A stretch of 58,055 bases of DNA from Rhodospirillales bacterium (GTDB taxonomy: Bacteria; Pseudomonadota; Alphaproteobacteria; Rhodospirillales; Defluviicoccaceae): assembly GCA_007695045.1 (NCBI GenBank), contig REEP01000123.1:1-58055 (forward strand). Direction: 5' to 3'. A program made the position numbers and the translations under genes. Shown here one piece after another: positions 17,476 through 27,538 of the stretch. Every line of letters begins with the position of its first letter. The stretch's first letter is position 1. A model generated the notes under the pieces. The model saw only the letters and a list, made by a program, of their open reading frames with translations. It was not told where the DNA came from and searched no databases.

Positions 17476-20433
17476 ATGACGCTGTCGCCCCGCCGCCTGA
17501 CGGAACTCGTGGTCGAACTGGTGAGCCGGCCCGGTCACGAGAAACTCCGGGCCTTGATGTATGAACTGCTGGTCTACGGTCTCGGCGCCAACAGCACCGA
17601 TATCCATTTCGAGCGGTCGATGCCCGAGGTGCGCGGGCGGCTGGATGCGTTGCTGGGCCAGACGGTTTTGGAATTCAAGCGCGATTTGCGGCGGGAGCGA
17701 CGGACGGCGGAGGAGGAACTCGGCCGCTACCTGCCGCAACGGGAGAAGGAAACCGGCGAACGGTTCATCGGCATCGCCACCGACGGTGCCGAGTTCGTCA
17801 CCTACCAGATGGAGGACGGCCGACTCACCGCCATGGTCAGCTATCGTCCGTCCGCCGAGGATCCCGCCGGCCTGCTGTTGTGGCTCGACTCGGTGGTCTC
17901 TCTGCAGCCGGACCTGACGCCCGAGCCGGTCACCGTCAGGGTCGAACTGGGCCGCGAGAGTCTTGCCTGCCGACGGGCACTCAGCGGCTTGACCCACCTT
18001 TGGCATGCCGTGCGAAGCGGTCCGGAGGCCACGCTCAAGCGGCAATTGTGGGCCGATCTGATTGCCATCGCCTACGGCAGCCGGATCGACGAGGATGCCC
18101 TGTTCCTGCAGCACACATACCTTACCATCGTGGCGAAGACCATCGCGACGCGAGTGCTCGACATCCCGCTGCCGGCCCCCGGCGACCTTCTCTCCGGTCG
18201 GGCATTCACGGAGGCCGGCATCTCCGGCGCGGTCGAATCGGACCTGTTCGATTGGGTTCTGGAGGCACCGGGCGGCCCCGAAATGATCGCCCGGATTTCC
18301 CGGCAGGTGGCCCGATTCCGGTTGGACGACGTGCGGCATGACGTCCTTAAGGACCTCTACGAATCGCTGATCGACCCCGATCAACGCCATGACCTCGGAG
18401 AATACTTCACGCCGGACTGGCTGGCGGCTCGGGTCGCGGCGGAAGCGCTGGCGTGTCCGCTGGAGCAGCGGGTGCTGGACCCTGCCTGCGGGTCGGGGAC
18501 GTTTCTGTTTCATGCGATCCGCCTGTTCTTCGCGGCGGCGGATGAGGCGCGGCTGAGCCCGGGGGAGGCCCTGAAGCAATGCCTGGAGCAGGTGATCGGG
18601 ATCGACGTGCACCCCGTCGCCGTGCTGGTGGCGCGTGTCACCTATCTGCTCGCGCTCGGGGACGAGCGTCTGCGCAATCGCCCGGAAGCGATCGCCTTGC
18701 CGGTGTATCTGGGCGATGCCCTGCAGTGGAACACCCGTCAGATCCTGGCACATCGCGATGTGGTGATCCGGGTGCCGGATGGGCCGGACCTGATCTTTCC
18801 CCAGGCCCTCGCCGATGATCCGGCACGGTTCGACGACACGGTCAAGGCCATGCTGGCGATGAGCGATCACAACGCCAGTGATGACGCTTTCCGGGCCTGG
18901 CTCAGCCGCGACGGTAACTGCGCCGGGGCCGATGCCGACGATTTGGTGACAACCTACGGTCACCTCCGCGACCTTCGCCAGAGCGGCCGCAATCATGTCT
19001 GGGGCTATGTCGCCCGCAATCTCAGTCGGCCGCTGTGGCTGTCGTCGGCCTCACAACGCGCGCATGTGGTCGTCGGCAACCCGCCGTGGCTGTCGTTCCG
19101 TTACATGGCGTCGGCCATGCAACGGACGTTTCGGGATGAATGCCGGAAACGGGGTCTATGGTCAGGCGGCCGGGTGGCGGCACACCATGACATGGCGGCG
19201 TATTTCTTCGCACGAGTGGCCGAACTGTATCTTCGCGACGGCGGCACCATCGGCTTTGTCATGCCCTATGGTGTGCTCAACCGGACCCCCTATGCCGGCT
19301 TCCGCACCGGCCGGTTCGGGGAAACGGAGGTGCGGTTCGTCGCTGCCTGGGTGTTCGACGAGACGGTTCAGCCGCTGTTTCCGGTACCATCGGCGGTCCT
19401 GTTCGCCAGACGCGAGCCCTCCGGGAGCCTGCCCGATTCGGTGGCGGTGTTCACCGGCCGCCTGCCGCGGCGGGATGCGTCCCCGGCAGAGGCGGCGACG
19501 CGCCTGGCCTGTTGCGCCAAGCCCTGGCCGGACAAGGCCCTGCAAGGCGGCCGCTCTCCCTATGAACGTGCCTTCCGCCAGGGCGCCACCATGGTGCCGC
19601 GCCGGCTCTGCCTGGTGGATCGCCTGGAGACCGGACGCCTCGGCGCCAATCCATCCGCGCCGCTGGTGGAAAGCCGGAGCAGCAAGCTGGAAAAGCTCCC
19701 CTGGTCGCAACTGCCGCCGCTACGCCAGGCGGTGGAGGCGCGGTTCCTGCGTCCCCTGTACCTGGGAGAATCCGTCGCTCCCTTTCGCGTGCTCGGTGCC
19801 TCCCTGGCGGTGGTCCCCTGGGACGACCATGCCGGACAGATCCTGGATGCCGCCGCCGCTCAGGAACTGGGCTATCCCGGTCTCGCCAGATGGCTGGACA
19901 CGGCCGAAGGGCTTTGGCAGGAACACGGGCGAAGCGAACTGACGCTGCTAAGGCGCTGGAACTATTTGGATTCGTTACGAAAGCAATTGCCGCCGGCACC
20001 GGTGCGCGTTGTCTACGCCAAGTCGGGGCAGCTTTTGTCAGCCGCCATCATCGAGGACAAGCGTGCCGTCATCGATCACAAGCTGTATTGGGCGTCGTTC
20101 GACCGTTATTCCGAAGCGCTTTACATTACGGGGCTTCTGAACAGCGAAATCATTCGCAGCCGAATCGCCGCCCTGCAGTCGCGCGGACGTTGGGGAGCGC
20201 GGGATGTGGACAAGCTGGTGTTCGACCTGCCCATCCCGCGGTTCGACACCCGCGTGCCGCTGCATCTCGCCTTGATGCGGGCCGCCCTGGAGGCCGAGCG
20301 CATCGCCGGCCTGGTGACGCTGCCACCGCACCTGCATTTCGTCAAAGCCCGGCGGCAGATCCGCTCGGTCCTGGCGAGCACCGGCATCACGCAGCAGCTC
20401 GATGAACTGGTGGCCGAATTGTTGCCCCTTTAG
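17476..20433 (+). CDS. Single-chain type IIG-like restriction enzyme / N6-adenine DNA methyltransferase
   Basis: 985 residues. The N-terminal segment has RLDALL then LEFK (Asp57, Glu66, Lys68), matching a PD-(D/E)XK nuclease core. A helical linker runs to about residue 290. The methyltransferase follows: LGEYFTPDWLA, SAM-binding motif I LDPACGSGTF (residues 334-343) and catalytic motif IV NPPW (535-538). The last 350 residues, including LNSEIIRSRIAALQSRG, look like the target-recognition part. It would methylate adenine in its site and cut unmodified DNA, with no separate S subunit. An in-frame stop lies two codons before the ATG and no ribosome site is visible. The two flanking genes are unrelated. 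Confidence 0.82.
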   Translation: MTLSPRRLTELVVELVSRPGHEKLRALMYELLVYGLGANSTDIHFERSMPEVRGRLDALLGQTVLEFKRDLRRERRTAEEELGRYLPQREKETGERFIGIATDGAEFVTYQMEDGRLTAMVSYRPSAEDPAGLLLWLDSVVSLQPDLTPEPVTVRVELGRESLACRRALSGLTHLWHAVRSGPEATLKRQLWADLIAIAYGSRIDEDALFLQHTYLTIVAKTIATRVLDIPLPAPGDLLSGRAFTEAGISGAVESDLFDWVLEAPGGPEMIARISRQVARFRLDDVRHDVLKDLYESLIDPDQRHDLGEYFTPDWLAARVAAEALACPLEQRVLDPACGSGTFLFHAIRLFFAAADEARLSPGEALKQCLEQVIGIDVHPVAVLVARVTYLLALGDERLRNRPEAIALPVYLGDALQWNTRQILAHRDVVIRVPDGPDLIFPQALADDPARFDDTVKAMLAMSDHNASDDAFRAWLSRDGNCAGADADDLVTTYGHLRDLRQSGRNHVWGYVARNLSRPLWLSSASQRAHVVVGNPPWLSFRYMASAMQRTFRDECRKRGLWSGGRVAAHHDMAAYFFARVAELYLRDGGTIGFVMPYGVLNRTPYAGFRTGRFGETEVRFVAAWVFDETVQPLFPVPSAVLFARREPSGSLPDSVAVFTGRLPRRDASPAEAATRLACCAKPWPDKALQGGRSPYERAFRQGATMVPRRLCLVDRLETGRLGANPSAPLVESRSSKLEKLPWSQLPPLRQAVEARFLRPLYLGESVAPFRVLGASLAVVPWDDHAGQILDAAAAQELGYPGLARWLDTAEGLWQEHGRSELTLLRRWNYLDSLRKQLPPAPVRVVYAKSGQLLSAAIIEDKRAVIDHKLYWASFDRYSEALYITGLLNSEIIRSRIAALQSRGRWGARDVDKLVFDLPIPRFDTRVPLHLALMRAALEAERIAGLVTLPPHLHFVKARRQIRSVLASTGITQQLDELVAELLPL

Positions 20434-20478
20434 TGCGGTCACGATCCGCGCTTCGACCCCGGCGGGTGCTCGGACCGG

Positions 20479-20507
20479 CTTGCGGGGGAAGGGGCGCCGG
20501 CATATCT
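20479..20507 (+). promoter_or_regulatory. Candidate sigma-32 (RpoH) promoter of clpB
   Basis: CTTG at 20479-20482, an 18-base spacer, then CATATCT at 20501-20507. This matches the alphaproteobacterial heat-shock form CTTG-N17/18-CYTATNT with one mismatch. It sits 87 bp before the clpB ATG. RpoH itself is encoded at 45441-46325 (minus). Confidence 0.55.
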
Positions 20508-20593
20508 AGTCGCGGAAACCACAATGGATAGAGGGGCTTTGCATCGCCTCGTCGCGGGGTGCTGGGCCCGGTCGGAACGGAGGTTTTCAAGAC

Positions 20594-23185
20594 ATGGACT
20601 TGGAGAAGTATACCGAGCGCAGCAAGGGCTTCTTGCAGGCGGCCCAGACCCTGGCGCTGCGCAGCAATCACCAGCAACTCACGCCGTTGCATATTCTCAA
20701 GGTGCTGCTGGATGACAAGGAAGGCCTGGCCGCCAACCTGATCCGTGCCGCCGGCGGTGACCCCGCCCGGGCCCTGGCCGGTACCGAAGCCGAACTCGGC
20801 AAAATCGCCAAGGTGGAAGGCGCCGGCGCCGGGCAGGTGTACCTGGCGGCCGATACGGCCCGACTGTTCGAACAGGCCGAGCAGATCGCCGAGAAGGCGG
20901 GCGACAGTTATGTCACGGCGGAACGGCTGCTGCTGGCGTTGGTCCTGGCATCGGGTACGCCTGCGGCCAAGGTGCTGGCGGAAGCCGGGGTGACGGCGCA
21001 GAAGCTCAACGCGGCGATCGAGGACGTGCGCAAGGGCCGCAAAGCGACCAGCGCCACCGCGGAGGAAGGCTACGACGCGCTCAAGAAGTATGCGCGCGAT
21101 CTCACCGCAGCGGCGAGCGAGGGCAAACTCGATCCCGTCATCGGTCGGGATGAAGAAATCCGTCGCACCATCCAGGTTCTGTCCCGGCGCACCAAGAACA
21201 ACCCGGTGCTCATCGGGGAAGCCGGCGTGGGCAAGACCGCGATCGTCGAAGGCTTGGCGCAGCGCATCGTCAAAGGCGACGTGCCCGAGACGCTCAAGGA
21301 CAAGCGGTTGCTGGTGCTGGATCTCGGGGCCCTGGTGGCCGGGGCCAAGTTCCGGGGCGAGTTCGAGGAACGGCTCAAGGCCGTGTTGCAGGAGGTCACC
21401 GCCGCCGCCGGCGACATGATCCTGTTCATCGACGAGATGCACACCATCGTCGGCGCGGGTGCCGCCGAGGGCGCCATGGACGCCTCGAACCTGCTCAAGC
21501 CGGCGCTGGCCCGCGGCGAGCTGCATTGCATCGGGGCCACCACGCTGAACGAATACCGCAAGCACGTGGAGAAGGACGCAGCGCTGGCCCGGCGCTTCCA
21601 GCCGGTGTTCGTCGCGCAGCCCACGGTGGAGGACACCATCTCCATCCTGCGCGGGCTCAAGGAAAAATACGAAATGCACCACGGTGTGCGCATCACCGAC
21701 GGGGCGCTGGTATCCGCGGTCACCTTGAGTAACCGCTACATTACCGACCGTTTCCTCCCCGACAAGGCGATTGATCTGATGGACGAGGCGGCGAGCCGGC
21801 TGCGCATGCAGGTGGATTCCAAGCCCGATGAGATCGATGAGCTGGACCGGCGTATCATCCAGCTGAAGATCGAGCGCGAGGCCCTCAAGAAGGAGGACGA
21901 TCCTGCCTCTCGCGACCGATTGGCCAAGCTGGAGAAGGAGCTGGCGGAACTGGAGCAGCGCTCCGATGAGATGACGCGGCAATGGCGGGCCGAGAAGGAT
22001 GCGCTGGCCGGGGCGACCAAGATCAAGGAAGAACTGGACCAGGCCCGTTTCAACGTCCAGCGCTACATGCGCGAGGGCCAGTATGAGAAGGCCGGGGAAC
22101 TGCAATACTCGGTGATCCCCGACCTGGAGCGGCGTTTGGGGGCGGCCGAAGCGGCGGAACAGCATCGCATGGTGCAGGAAGCGGTGACGGCCGAGCATGT
22201 CGCCGGCATCGTGTCGCGCTGGACCGGCGTGCCGGTTGAGAAGATGCTCGAAGGCGAGCGCACCAAGCTCCTCAACATGGAGGAAAACCTGCGCAAGCGG
22301 GTGGTGGGGCAGGAGGAGGCGCTGGTGGCCGTGGCCAATGCGGTGCGGCGGGCGCGCGCCGGCCTGCAGGACATCAATCGGCCTATCGGCTCGTTCCTGT
22401 TCCTTGGACCCACCGGCGTCGGCAAGACCGAGTTGTGCAAGGCCTTGGCCGAATTCCTGTTCGACGACGAGCAGGCGATGATCCGGATCGACATGTCGGA
22501 GTACATGGAGAAACACACCGTCGCCCGGCTCATCGGGGCGCCGCCGGGGTACGTCGGCTACGAGGAAGGGGGGGCTCTGACCGAGGCGGTGCGCCGGCGT
22601 CCCTATCAGGTGATCCTGTTCGACGAGGTGGAGAAGGCCCACCCGGACGTGTTCAACGTGCTGTTGCAGGTGCTGGACGACGGCCGCCTCACCGACGGGC
22701 ACGGACGCACGGTGGATTTCCGCAACACCTTGATCGTGCTCACGTCCAACCTCGGCGGCGACATCCTGGCAAGCCAGGTCGAGGGGCAGGATTCGTCCGC
22801 CGTGCGCGATCAGGTGATGGCGATCGTGCGCACTGCCTTCCGGCCGGAGTTCCTGAACCGGCTCGACGAGATCATCCTGTTCCACCGGCTGTTCCCGGAG
22901 CAGATGGACACCATCGTCGAGATCCAGCTCGGCTACCTGCGGAAACTGCTGGAAGACCGGAAGATCGTTCTGGACGTGGACCGGGCCGCCATCGCCTGGC
23001 TCGCGCGGGCCGGTTACGATCCCGTGTACGGGGCGCGGCCGCTCAAGCGCGTGATCCAGCGCTCGCTGCAGAACCCGCTGGCCAGCATGATTCTGGAGGG
23101 TCGGCTCGAGGACGGGCAGACCGTCCGGGTGAGTGCGGGCGAGGAGGGGCTGATCATCGACGGCATGGCCGCCGAAGCGGCCTGA
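20594..23185 (+). CDS. clpB: ATP-dependent disaggregase ClpB
   Basis: 863-residue Hsp100 chaperone that, with DnaK, pulls polypeptides out of aggregates in the cytoplasm. In order: the Clp N domain (residues 1-140); the first AAA+ module with Walker A GEAGVGKT and Walker B LFIDEMHT; the coiled-coil middle domain (about 410-525, rich in Glu/Lys/Arg), which separates ClpB from ClpA/ClpC; the second AAA+ module with GPTGVGKT and [15 protein letters not shown]; and the C-terminal small domain. Length is normal. A candidate sigma-32 promoter lies upstream. It converges on gmhB with a 21-bp gap. Confidence 0.97.
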   Translation: MDLEKYTERSKGFLQAAQTLALRSNHQQLTPLHILKVLLDDKEGLAANLIRAAGGDPARALAGTEAELGKIAKVEGAGAGQVYLAADTARLFEQAEQIAEKAGDSYVTAERLLLALVLASGTPAAKVLAEAGVTAQKLNAAIEDVRKGRKATSATAEEGYDALKKYARDLTAAASEGKLDPVIGRDEEIRRTIQVLSRRTKNNPVLIGEAGVGKTAIVEGLAQRIVKGDVPETLKDKRLLVLDLGALVAGAKFRGEFEERLKAVLQEVTAAAGDMILFIDEMHTIVGAGAAEGAMDASNLLKPALARGELHCIGATTLNEYRKHVEKDAALARRFQPVFVAQPTVEDTISILRGLKEKYEMHHGVRITDGALVSAVTLSNRYITDRFLPDKAIDLMDEAASRLRMQVDSKPDEIDELDRRIIQLKIEREALKKEDDPASRDRLAKLEKELAELEQRSDEMTRQWRAEKDALAGATKIKEELDQARFNVQRYMREGQYEKAGELQYSVIPDLERRLGAAEAAEQHRMVQEAVTAEHVAGIVSRWTGVPVEKMLEGERTKLLNMEENLRKRVVGQEEALVAVANAVRRARAGLQDINRPIGSFLFLGPTGVGKTELCKALAEFLFDDEQAMIRIDMSEYMEKHTVARLIGAPPGYVGYEEGGALTEAVRRRPYQVILFDEVEKAHPDVFNVLLQVLDDGRLTDGHGRTVDFRNTLIVLTSNLGGDILASQVEGQDSSAVRDQVMAIVRTAFRPEFLNRLDEIILFHRLFPEQMDTIVEIQLGYLRKLLEDRKIVLDVDRAAIAWLARAGYDPVYGARPLKRVIQRSLQNPLASMILEGRLEDGQTVRVSAGEEGLIIDGMAAEAA

Positions 23186-23206
23186 TCCCCGCATCGGCGC
23201 CGCGGC

Positions 23207-23731
23207 TTACGCCGGCGGGTGAACATAGTCCCGAAGATCGCCGCCGCGGTAGAGCCGGGCGGCGATCCCGGCCGCCCGGGCCGCCGCGATGTCGCTGTCG
23301 CGGTCTCCGATCAGGACGCTGGCCGCCGGCAGCACCGGCCAGCTTTGGAGCAGACCGAGAATCATCCCCGGTTCCGGCTTGCGGCAGGAACAGGCCCTGA
23401 TGTATGGATCGATCAGCCCCTGAGGGTGGTGCGGACAATGGACGAACGCATCCACCCGGGCGCCGATCGCCAGCAGTTGATGCTGCATCTCGGCATGGAA
23501 GGCGTGCACCGCCGCCTCATCGTAAAGGCCCTTGGCGATGCCGGCCTGATTGGTGACGACGAAAACGAAGCGCCCGCTCAAGTTGACCGTGCGCACCGCC
23601 TCCCGCGCTCCCGGAATCCAGCGCAAATCCTCGATCCGATGGACGTAGCCGTGATCCTCGTTGAGGACGCCGTCGCGGTCGAAAAACACGGCACCTCGGG
23701 TCTCCGGAGGAACGTCACCCGGCACCGGCAT
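23207..23731 (-). CDS. gmhB: D,D-heptose 1,7-bisphosphate phosphatase
   Basis: 174-residue HAD-family phosphatase of ADP-heptose synthesis for the LPS inner core. It has the HAD motif I FFDRDGVLNED, motif II VVTNQAGIAKG, the GmhB zinc loop (CPHHP ... CSCRKPEP, Cys and His ligands) and motif IV LIGDRDSDIAAA. The start follows the gmhA stop by three bases, so the two are one operon. The bifunctional HldE needed for the flanking steps is not in the window. Confidence 0.93.
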   Translation of the reverse strand: MPVPGDVPPETRGAVFFDRDGVLNEDHGYVHRIEDLRWIPGAREAVRTVNLSGRFVFVVTNQAGIAKGLYDEAAVHAFHAEMQHQLLAIGARVDAFVHCPHHPQGLIDPYIRACSCRKPEPGMILGLLQSWPVLPAASVLIGDRDSDIAAARAAGIAARLYRGGDLRDYVHPPA

Positions 23732-23734
23732 GGC

Positions 23735-24337
23735 TCACGCCAGAGTCCGCTCGACGATGTCGCACACGATGTGGCCGACCAGGATGTGCATTTCCTGGAT
23801 GCGCGGGGTGGCAGCGGACGGCACCTTCAGGCAGAGGTCGCACAGCGGCTCCATCCGGCCGCCGCCGGCACCAACAAGCCCGATGGTGACGATGCCGCCC
23901 TCCCGCGCCGCCTCCAGTGCCGCCACCACGTTAGCGCTGTTGCCGCTGGTGGAGATGCCCACCAGGACGTCGCCGCGCCGGCCGATACCGCGCACCTGTC
24001 GGGCAAACACCTCGTCGTAGCCGAAATCGTTGGCGATGGCGGTGAGCGAGGAGGTGTTGACGGTGAGAGCCATCGCCGGCAGCGGCGCCCGGTCGAGCAG
24101 AAACCGCCCCTCCAGTTCCGCGGCCAGATGCTGGGCGTCGGCGGCCGACCCGCCGTTGCCGCAGAACATCACCTTGCCGCCGCCGCGAATGGCGGCGATC
24201 AAGTGCTCGGCAATGGACTGAATGGACGGAACCTGGTTTTCCAGCACACTCAAGTTCGCAACCGCGTCACGGATCGCGGTGCGGATTCGAGCCTCTGAAT
24301 CGAGTAAGCGTTCAGAGATGGTTTGCGGCGGTGTCAT
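23735..24337 (-). CDS. gmhA: Sedoheptulose 7-phosphate isomerase
   Basis: 200-residue SIS-domain isomerase making D-glycero-D-manno-heptose 7-phosphate, the first step of ADP-heptose synthesis. Seen are GGGKVMFCGNGGSAADAQHLAAELEGR as the N-terminal signature (residues about 50-75), the substrate-binding SGNSANVV and the C-terminal EMHILVGHIVCDIVE with its catalytic Glu/His. The ATG at 24337 was chosen over an in-frame start 27 codons upstream because the extra part is Pro/Arg-rich and overlaps a 13-bp tandem repeat. Confidence 0.93.
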   Translation of the reverse strand: MTPPQTISERLLDSEARIRTAIRDAVANLSVLENQVPSIQSIAEHLIAAIRGGGKVMFCGNGGSAADAQHLAAELEGRFLLDRAPLPAMALTVNTSSLTAIANDFGYDEVFARQVRGIGRRGDVLVGISTSGNSANVVAALEAAREGGIVTIGLVGAGGGRMEPLCDLCLKVPSAATPRIQEMHILVGHIVCDIVERTLA

Positions 24338-24657
24338 GTGCTTGGCGCGGTCACGAGGTTTGGGCACGAGGTTTGGGATTGCAACAAGCATTGGCAGCGG
24401 CGTTACATGCGGCCGCAACGGGGGCGTCGAGGCCGGGGTCGGACGCGACGCGTTGAGCTACGCATAACCTGAAAACAACCTTTGGGTCACGCATTGTTCA
24501 CGGGACTTCTCATGTGATGCTGCGATCACCGCCCGAGACCTCGATTGCCCTTGGCTCGAAACGGGATCGCTGTCCATCGGCCGGGCCGGCAAATCAAGGG
24601 GGGTGAGGGCGTTGCACGAGCCGCGCAAGGGCGACTGAGGGCGAAGGAGTGAATGAC
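24338..24657. other. Divergent intergenic region, gmhA / glycosyltransferase
   Basis: About 320 bp with no convincing gene. It holds a perfect 13-bp tandem duplication next to gmhA and a locally AT-richer stretch at about 24455-24515 that could house the glycosyltransferase promoter. No strong -35/-10 pair was found. Confidence 0.5.
24352..24377. repeat. 13-bp perfect tandem repeat upstream of gmhA
   Basis: CACGAGGTTTGGG occurs at 24352-24364 and again at 24365-24377, ending 15 bp before the gmhA ATG on the other strand. It could be a slippage duplication or a double regulator site. Confidence 0.9.
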
Positions 24658-25818
24658 GTGGTTCTGTCGCCTACAGCAGGGGCCAAGCCGGCCGCAGATT
24701 CGCTTGTCACGGTCTCTGTGGTGGTGCCCACGTTTCGGGAGCGCGACAACCTTGAGCCGCTGGTCGGCCGGATCGAAGCGGCTCTCGCCGATGCGTTTCC
24801 CGACTACGAGATCGTCATCGTCGACGATAACAGCGACGATGGGACCGAGGCCGTGATCGCGGCGCTGCAGCAGCAGGAACGCCGGGTGCGTCTGATCGTC
24901 CGACGGTCGGAACGGGGCTTGAGTTCCGCCGTGCTCCGCGGATTCGCCGACGCCACCGGAGCCTACCTGGTGTGTATGGATGCGGACCTGAGCCATCCGC
25001 CGGAAGCGTTGCCCGAGATGCTGGCACCCCTGATCGACGGCCGTGCCGAGTTCACCATCGGCAGCCGCTACGTCGCCGGCGGCAGCATCGACGGCGACTG
25101 GGGCCTGTTCCGCTGGCTCAACAGCAAGGTGGCCACCGTGCTCGCCCGCCCGTTCACGCGGGTGCGCGATCCGATGTCGGGCTGCTTCGCGATGCCGCGC
25201 ACGGTATTTGCCCGGGCCCGGGATCTCAACCCGGTGGGTTACAAGATCGGCCTCGAGCTCCTGGTCAAATGCGAGTGCCGCACCGTGGAAGAAGTGCCGA
25301 TCCATTTCGCCGACCGGCAGGCGGGGGAAAGCAAGCTCTCGATTAGGGAGCAGTTCAATTACGGTCGCCACATCAAGCGGCTGTTCGACTACAAGTACGG
25401 TCCGGTGTCGCGGTTTCTGCAGTTCTGCATGGTGGGCGGTACTGGTGTTGTCGTGGATCTCCTGATATACGCGTTCCTGCTCGGCATGGGCGTGTCTCTG
25501 GGCGTGGCACGGGCCGGCGCCATCCTTTCCGCGATGACGTCCAATTTCACGCTCAACCGCTACGTGACCTTCAGCTACAGCCGGAAGGGCGATCTGATCC
25601 GGCAGTATCTTCGTTTCGTCGCCACCTCGGCGCTCGGTGCAGTGCTGAGCTGGGGTATCTCGGTCTCGCTGACGTTCACCATTCCGTTCTTTCAGGACCG
25701 CATCTATCTCGCTGCCCTGATCGGCATTCTGGTCGGCACCATCAGCAACTTTCTGTTCTCTTTCGGTTGGGTGTTTCGCAAGGACAGGCCGGCCTGGCGG
25801 GGCTCGCTCCGCCGATGA
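24658..25818 (+). CDS. DPM1-like polyprenyl-phosphate glycosyltransferase with C-terminal GtrA domain
   Basis: 386 residues. The N-terminal GT2 domain (about 12-235) has VSVVVPTFRERDNL, the nucleotide-binding IVIVDDNSDDGT, CMDADLSHPPE with its metal-binding DxD and DPMSGCFAMPR, as in dolichol/undecaprenyl-phosphate mannosyl- or glucosyltransferases. The GtrA-like part (about 255-380) has four membrane spans and SNFTLNRYVTFSY. It would load a sugar on a lipid carrier at the inner membrane for export. The GTG at 24658 is preferred over the GTG at 24649: AAGGAG (24644-24649) is eight bases before the former and overlaps the latter. Confidence 0.88.
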   Translation: MVLSPTAGAKPAADSLVTVSVVVPTFRERDNLEPLVGRIEAALADAFPDYEIVIVDDNSDDGTEAVIAALQQQERRVRLIVRRSERGLSSAVLRGFADATGAYLVCMDADLSHPPEALPEMLAPLIDGRAEFTIGSRYVAGGSIDGDWGLFRWLNSKVATVLARPFTRVRDPMSGCFAMPRTVFARARDLNPVGYKIGLELLVKCECRTVEEVPIHFADRQAGESKLSIREQFNYGRHIKRLFDYKYGPVSRFLQFCMVGGTGVVVDLLIYAFLLGMGVSLGVARAGAILSAMTSNFTLNRYVTFSYSRKGDLIRQYLRFVATSALGAVLSWGISVSLTFTIPFFQDRIYLAALIGILVGTISNFLFSFGWVFRKDRPAWRGSLRR

Positions 25819-25855
25819 CCGGCGGCAGCCGACGCGGCTCCGGCAGCCTTCGGGC

Positions 25856-27379
25856 TCAGCGCCAGATCGGCCGGCCGGAGCCGGGCAGGCCGTAGCGGGG
25901 CCAAGCCTCGCTGATCTTGGCGATGACGTCGTCGGTCATTCGGATCGGTCGGCCCCAGGGGCGATGGGTTTCCGGCGGGAGCTTGGCGGTGGCATCGATG
26001 CCGAGCTTGCCGCCGAGGCCGGATTCCGGCGAGGCGAAATCCAGATAGTCGATCGGCGTGCCCTCGATCACGGTGATGTCGCGGCCCGGATCGACATTGG
26101 TGGAGACCGCCCAGATCACGTCCTTCCAGTCGCGGGCGTTGATGTGCGCATCCACGACGATCACGAACTTGGTGTACATGAACTGGCGGAGGTACGACCA
26201 AACCCCCATCATGATCCGCTTGGCGTGGCCGGGATAAGCCTTGCGCATCGCCACCACCGCCACCCGGTAGGAGCAGCCTTCCGGCGGCAGCCAGAAGTCC
26301 ACCACCTCCGGGAACTGCTGGGTGAACAGGGGGATGAACACCTCGTTGAGGGCTTCGCCCAGCACCGACGGTTCGTCCGGCGGCCGACCGGTGAAGGTCG
26401 ACAGGTAGATCGGCTGCCGCCGCATGGTGATGGCGCTCACCGTGAACACCGGGAACGGCTCGACCGCGTTGTAATAGCCGGTGTGATCGCCATACGGGCC
26501 CTCGTCGCCGTAATCGTCCAGAGCGACGTGCCCTTCCAGGATGATCTCGGCCTCCGCCGGCACCTTGAGCGGGATCGTCCGGCAGGCCACCAGTTCCACC
26601 TTGGCGCCCCGCAGCAGCCCGGCGAACTGGTACTCGGAAACCGTATCGGGCACCGGCGTGACCGCGGCCAGGATGGTGCCGGGATCGGCGCCGATCACCG
26701 CCGCCGCCGGCAGCGGCTCGCGCCGCGCCTGCTTCCAGCGGGCATGGTGCTGGGCACCGCCGCGGTGCTTGAGCCAGCGCATATAGGTGGTGTTGCGCCC
26801 GGTCACCTGCATCCGGTAGATGCCGAGATTGGGGGTGTCGCGCCGATCGCCGCCGCGGGTGCCGGCACTCGGCCCCTCGGTCACCACCAGCGGCCAGGTG
26901 ATCAGCGGCGCGGGCTCCCCCGGCCAGCAGGTCTGCACCGGCAACTGGCCGAGGTCGATGGCATCGCCGGTCAGCACGACCTCCTGGCAGGGGGCACGGC
27001 TCACCGTCTTCGGGCGCATCGCCATCACCGTCTTCAGCAGCGGCAGCATGTCCAGCGCTTCCCGCCAGCCCCCCGGCGGCTCCGGCTGGCGCAGGAACGC
27101 CAGCGTCTCCCCCACTTCCCGCAATTGCGCCGGCTCCCGGTCCATCCCCCAGGCCACCCGTTCCACCGTGCCGAACAGATTCACCAGCACCGGCATCTCG
27201 AACCGGCGGCCGTCGGTCCCCACCACGTTTTCGAACAGCACCGCGGGGCCGCCTTCGGCCAGCAGCCGGGTCTGAATCTCGGTCATCTCCAGCACCGGAG
27301 AGACCGGCTCGCGGACACGCACCAGCCGGCCGTCCCGCTCCAGGCGGTCGATAAACCCGCGCAACGAGGTGTAAGCCAT
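25856..27379 (-). CDS. UbiD-family prenylated-FMN-dependent decarboxylase
   Basis: 507 residues, close to the UbiD norm of about 490-500. Family segments include [17 protein letters not shown] at the N-terminus, [25 protein letters not shown] (active-site loop with the conserved Glu/Asp/Arg region, residues about 280-305) and [21 protein letters not shown]. It probably decarboxylates 4-hydroxy-3-polyprenylbenzoate in ubiquinone synthesis, but many UbiD paralogs act on other aromatic acids and no UbiX or ubi gene is nearby. The ATG at 27379 is chosen because AAGGA lies about seven bases upstream; another start seven codons earlier is less likely. Confidence 0.9.
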   Translation of the reverse strand: MAYTSLRGFIDRLERDGRLVRVREPVSPVLEMTEIQTRLLAEGGPAVLFENVVGTDGRRFEMPVLVNLFGTVERVAWGMDREPAQLREVGETLAFLRQPEPPGGWREALDMLPLLKTVMAMRPKTVSRAPCQEVVLTGDAIDLGQLPVQTCWPGEPAPLITWPLVVTEGPSAGTRGGDRRDTPNLGIYRMQVTGRNTTYMRWLKHRGGAQHHARWKQARREPLPAAAVIGADPGTILAAVTPVPDTVSEYQFAGLLRGAKVELVACRTIPLKVPAEAEIILEGHVALDDYGDEGPYGDHTGYYNAVEPFPVFTVSAITMRRQPIYLSTFTGRPPDEPSVLGEALNEVFIPLFTQQFPEVVDFWLPPEGCSYRVAVVAMRKAYPGHAKRIMMGVWSYLRQFMYTKFVIVVDAHINARDWKDVIWAVSTNVDPGRDITVIEGTPIDYLDFASPESGLGGKLGIDATAKLPPETHRPWGRPIRMTDDVIAKISEAWPRYGLPGSGRPIWR

Positions 27380-27538
27380 CCGTTTTTTCCTTGTCCGCAC
27401 TGAGCTTGTCCCGGGCGGGCATGGGAGGCGAAGGGCACTGCGGCGTCAAGCGGCGGCTTACAGGGAAAGAAATTTAATAACCAGCATATATTAAAAAACC
27501 CGTTGCGCGTCCCCGCGGCCGGTGGTACCGTCACGTCC

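Noticed and set aside
20387-23194. 935-codon open frame on the minus strand opposite clpB
   Set aside because: It is the antisense shadow of clpB in GC-rich DNA; it is Gln/His/Arg/Leu-rich with no domain logic, while the plus strand is a complete ClpB.
24649-24657. GTG at 24649 as the glycosyltransferase start
   Set aside because: It overlaps the AAGGAG ribosome site; the in-frame GTG at 24658 has ideal eight-base spacing.
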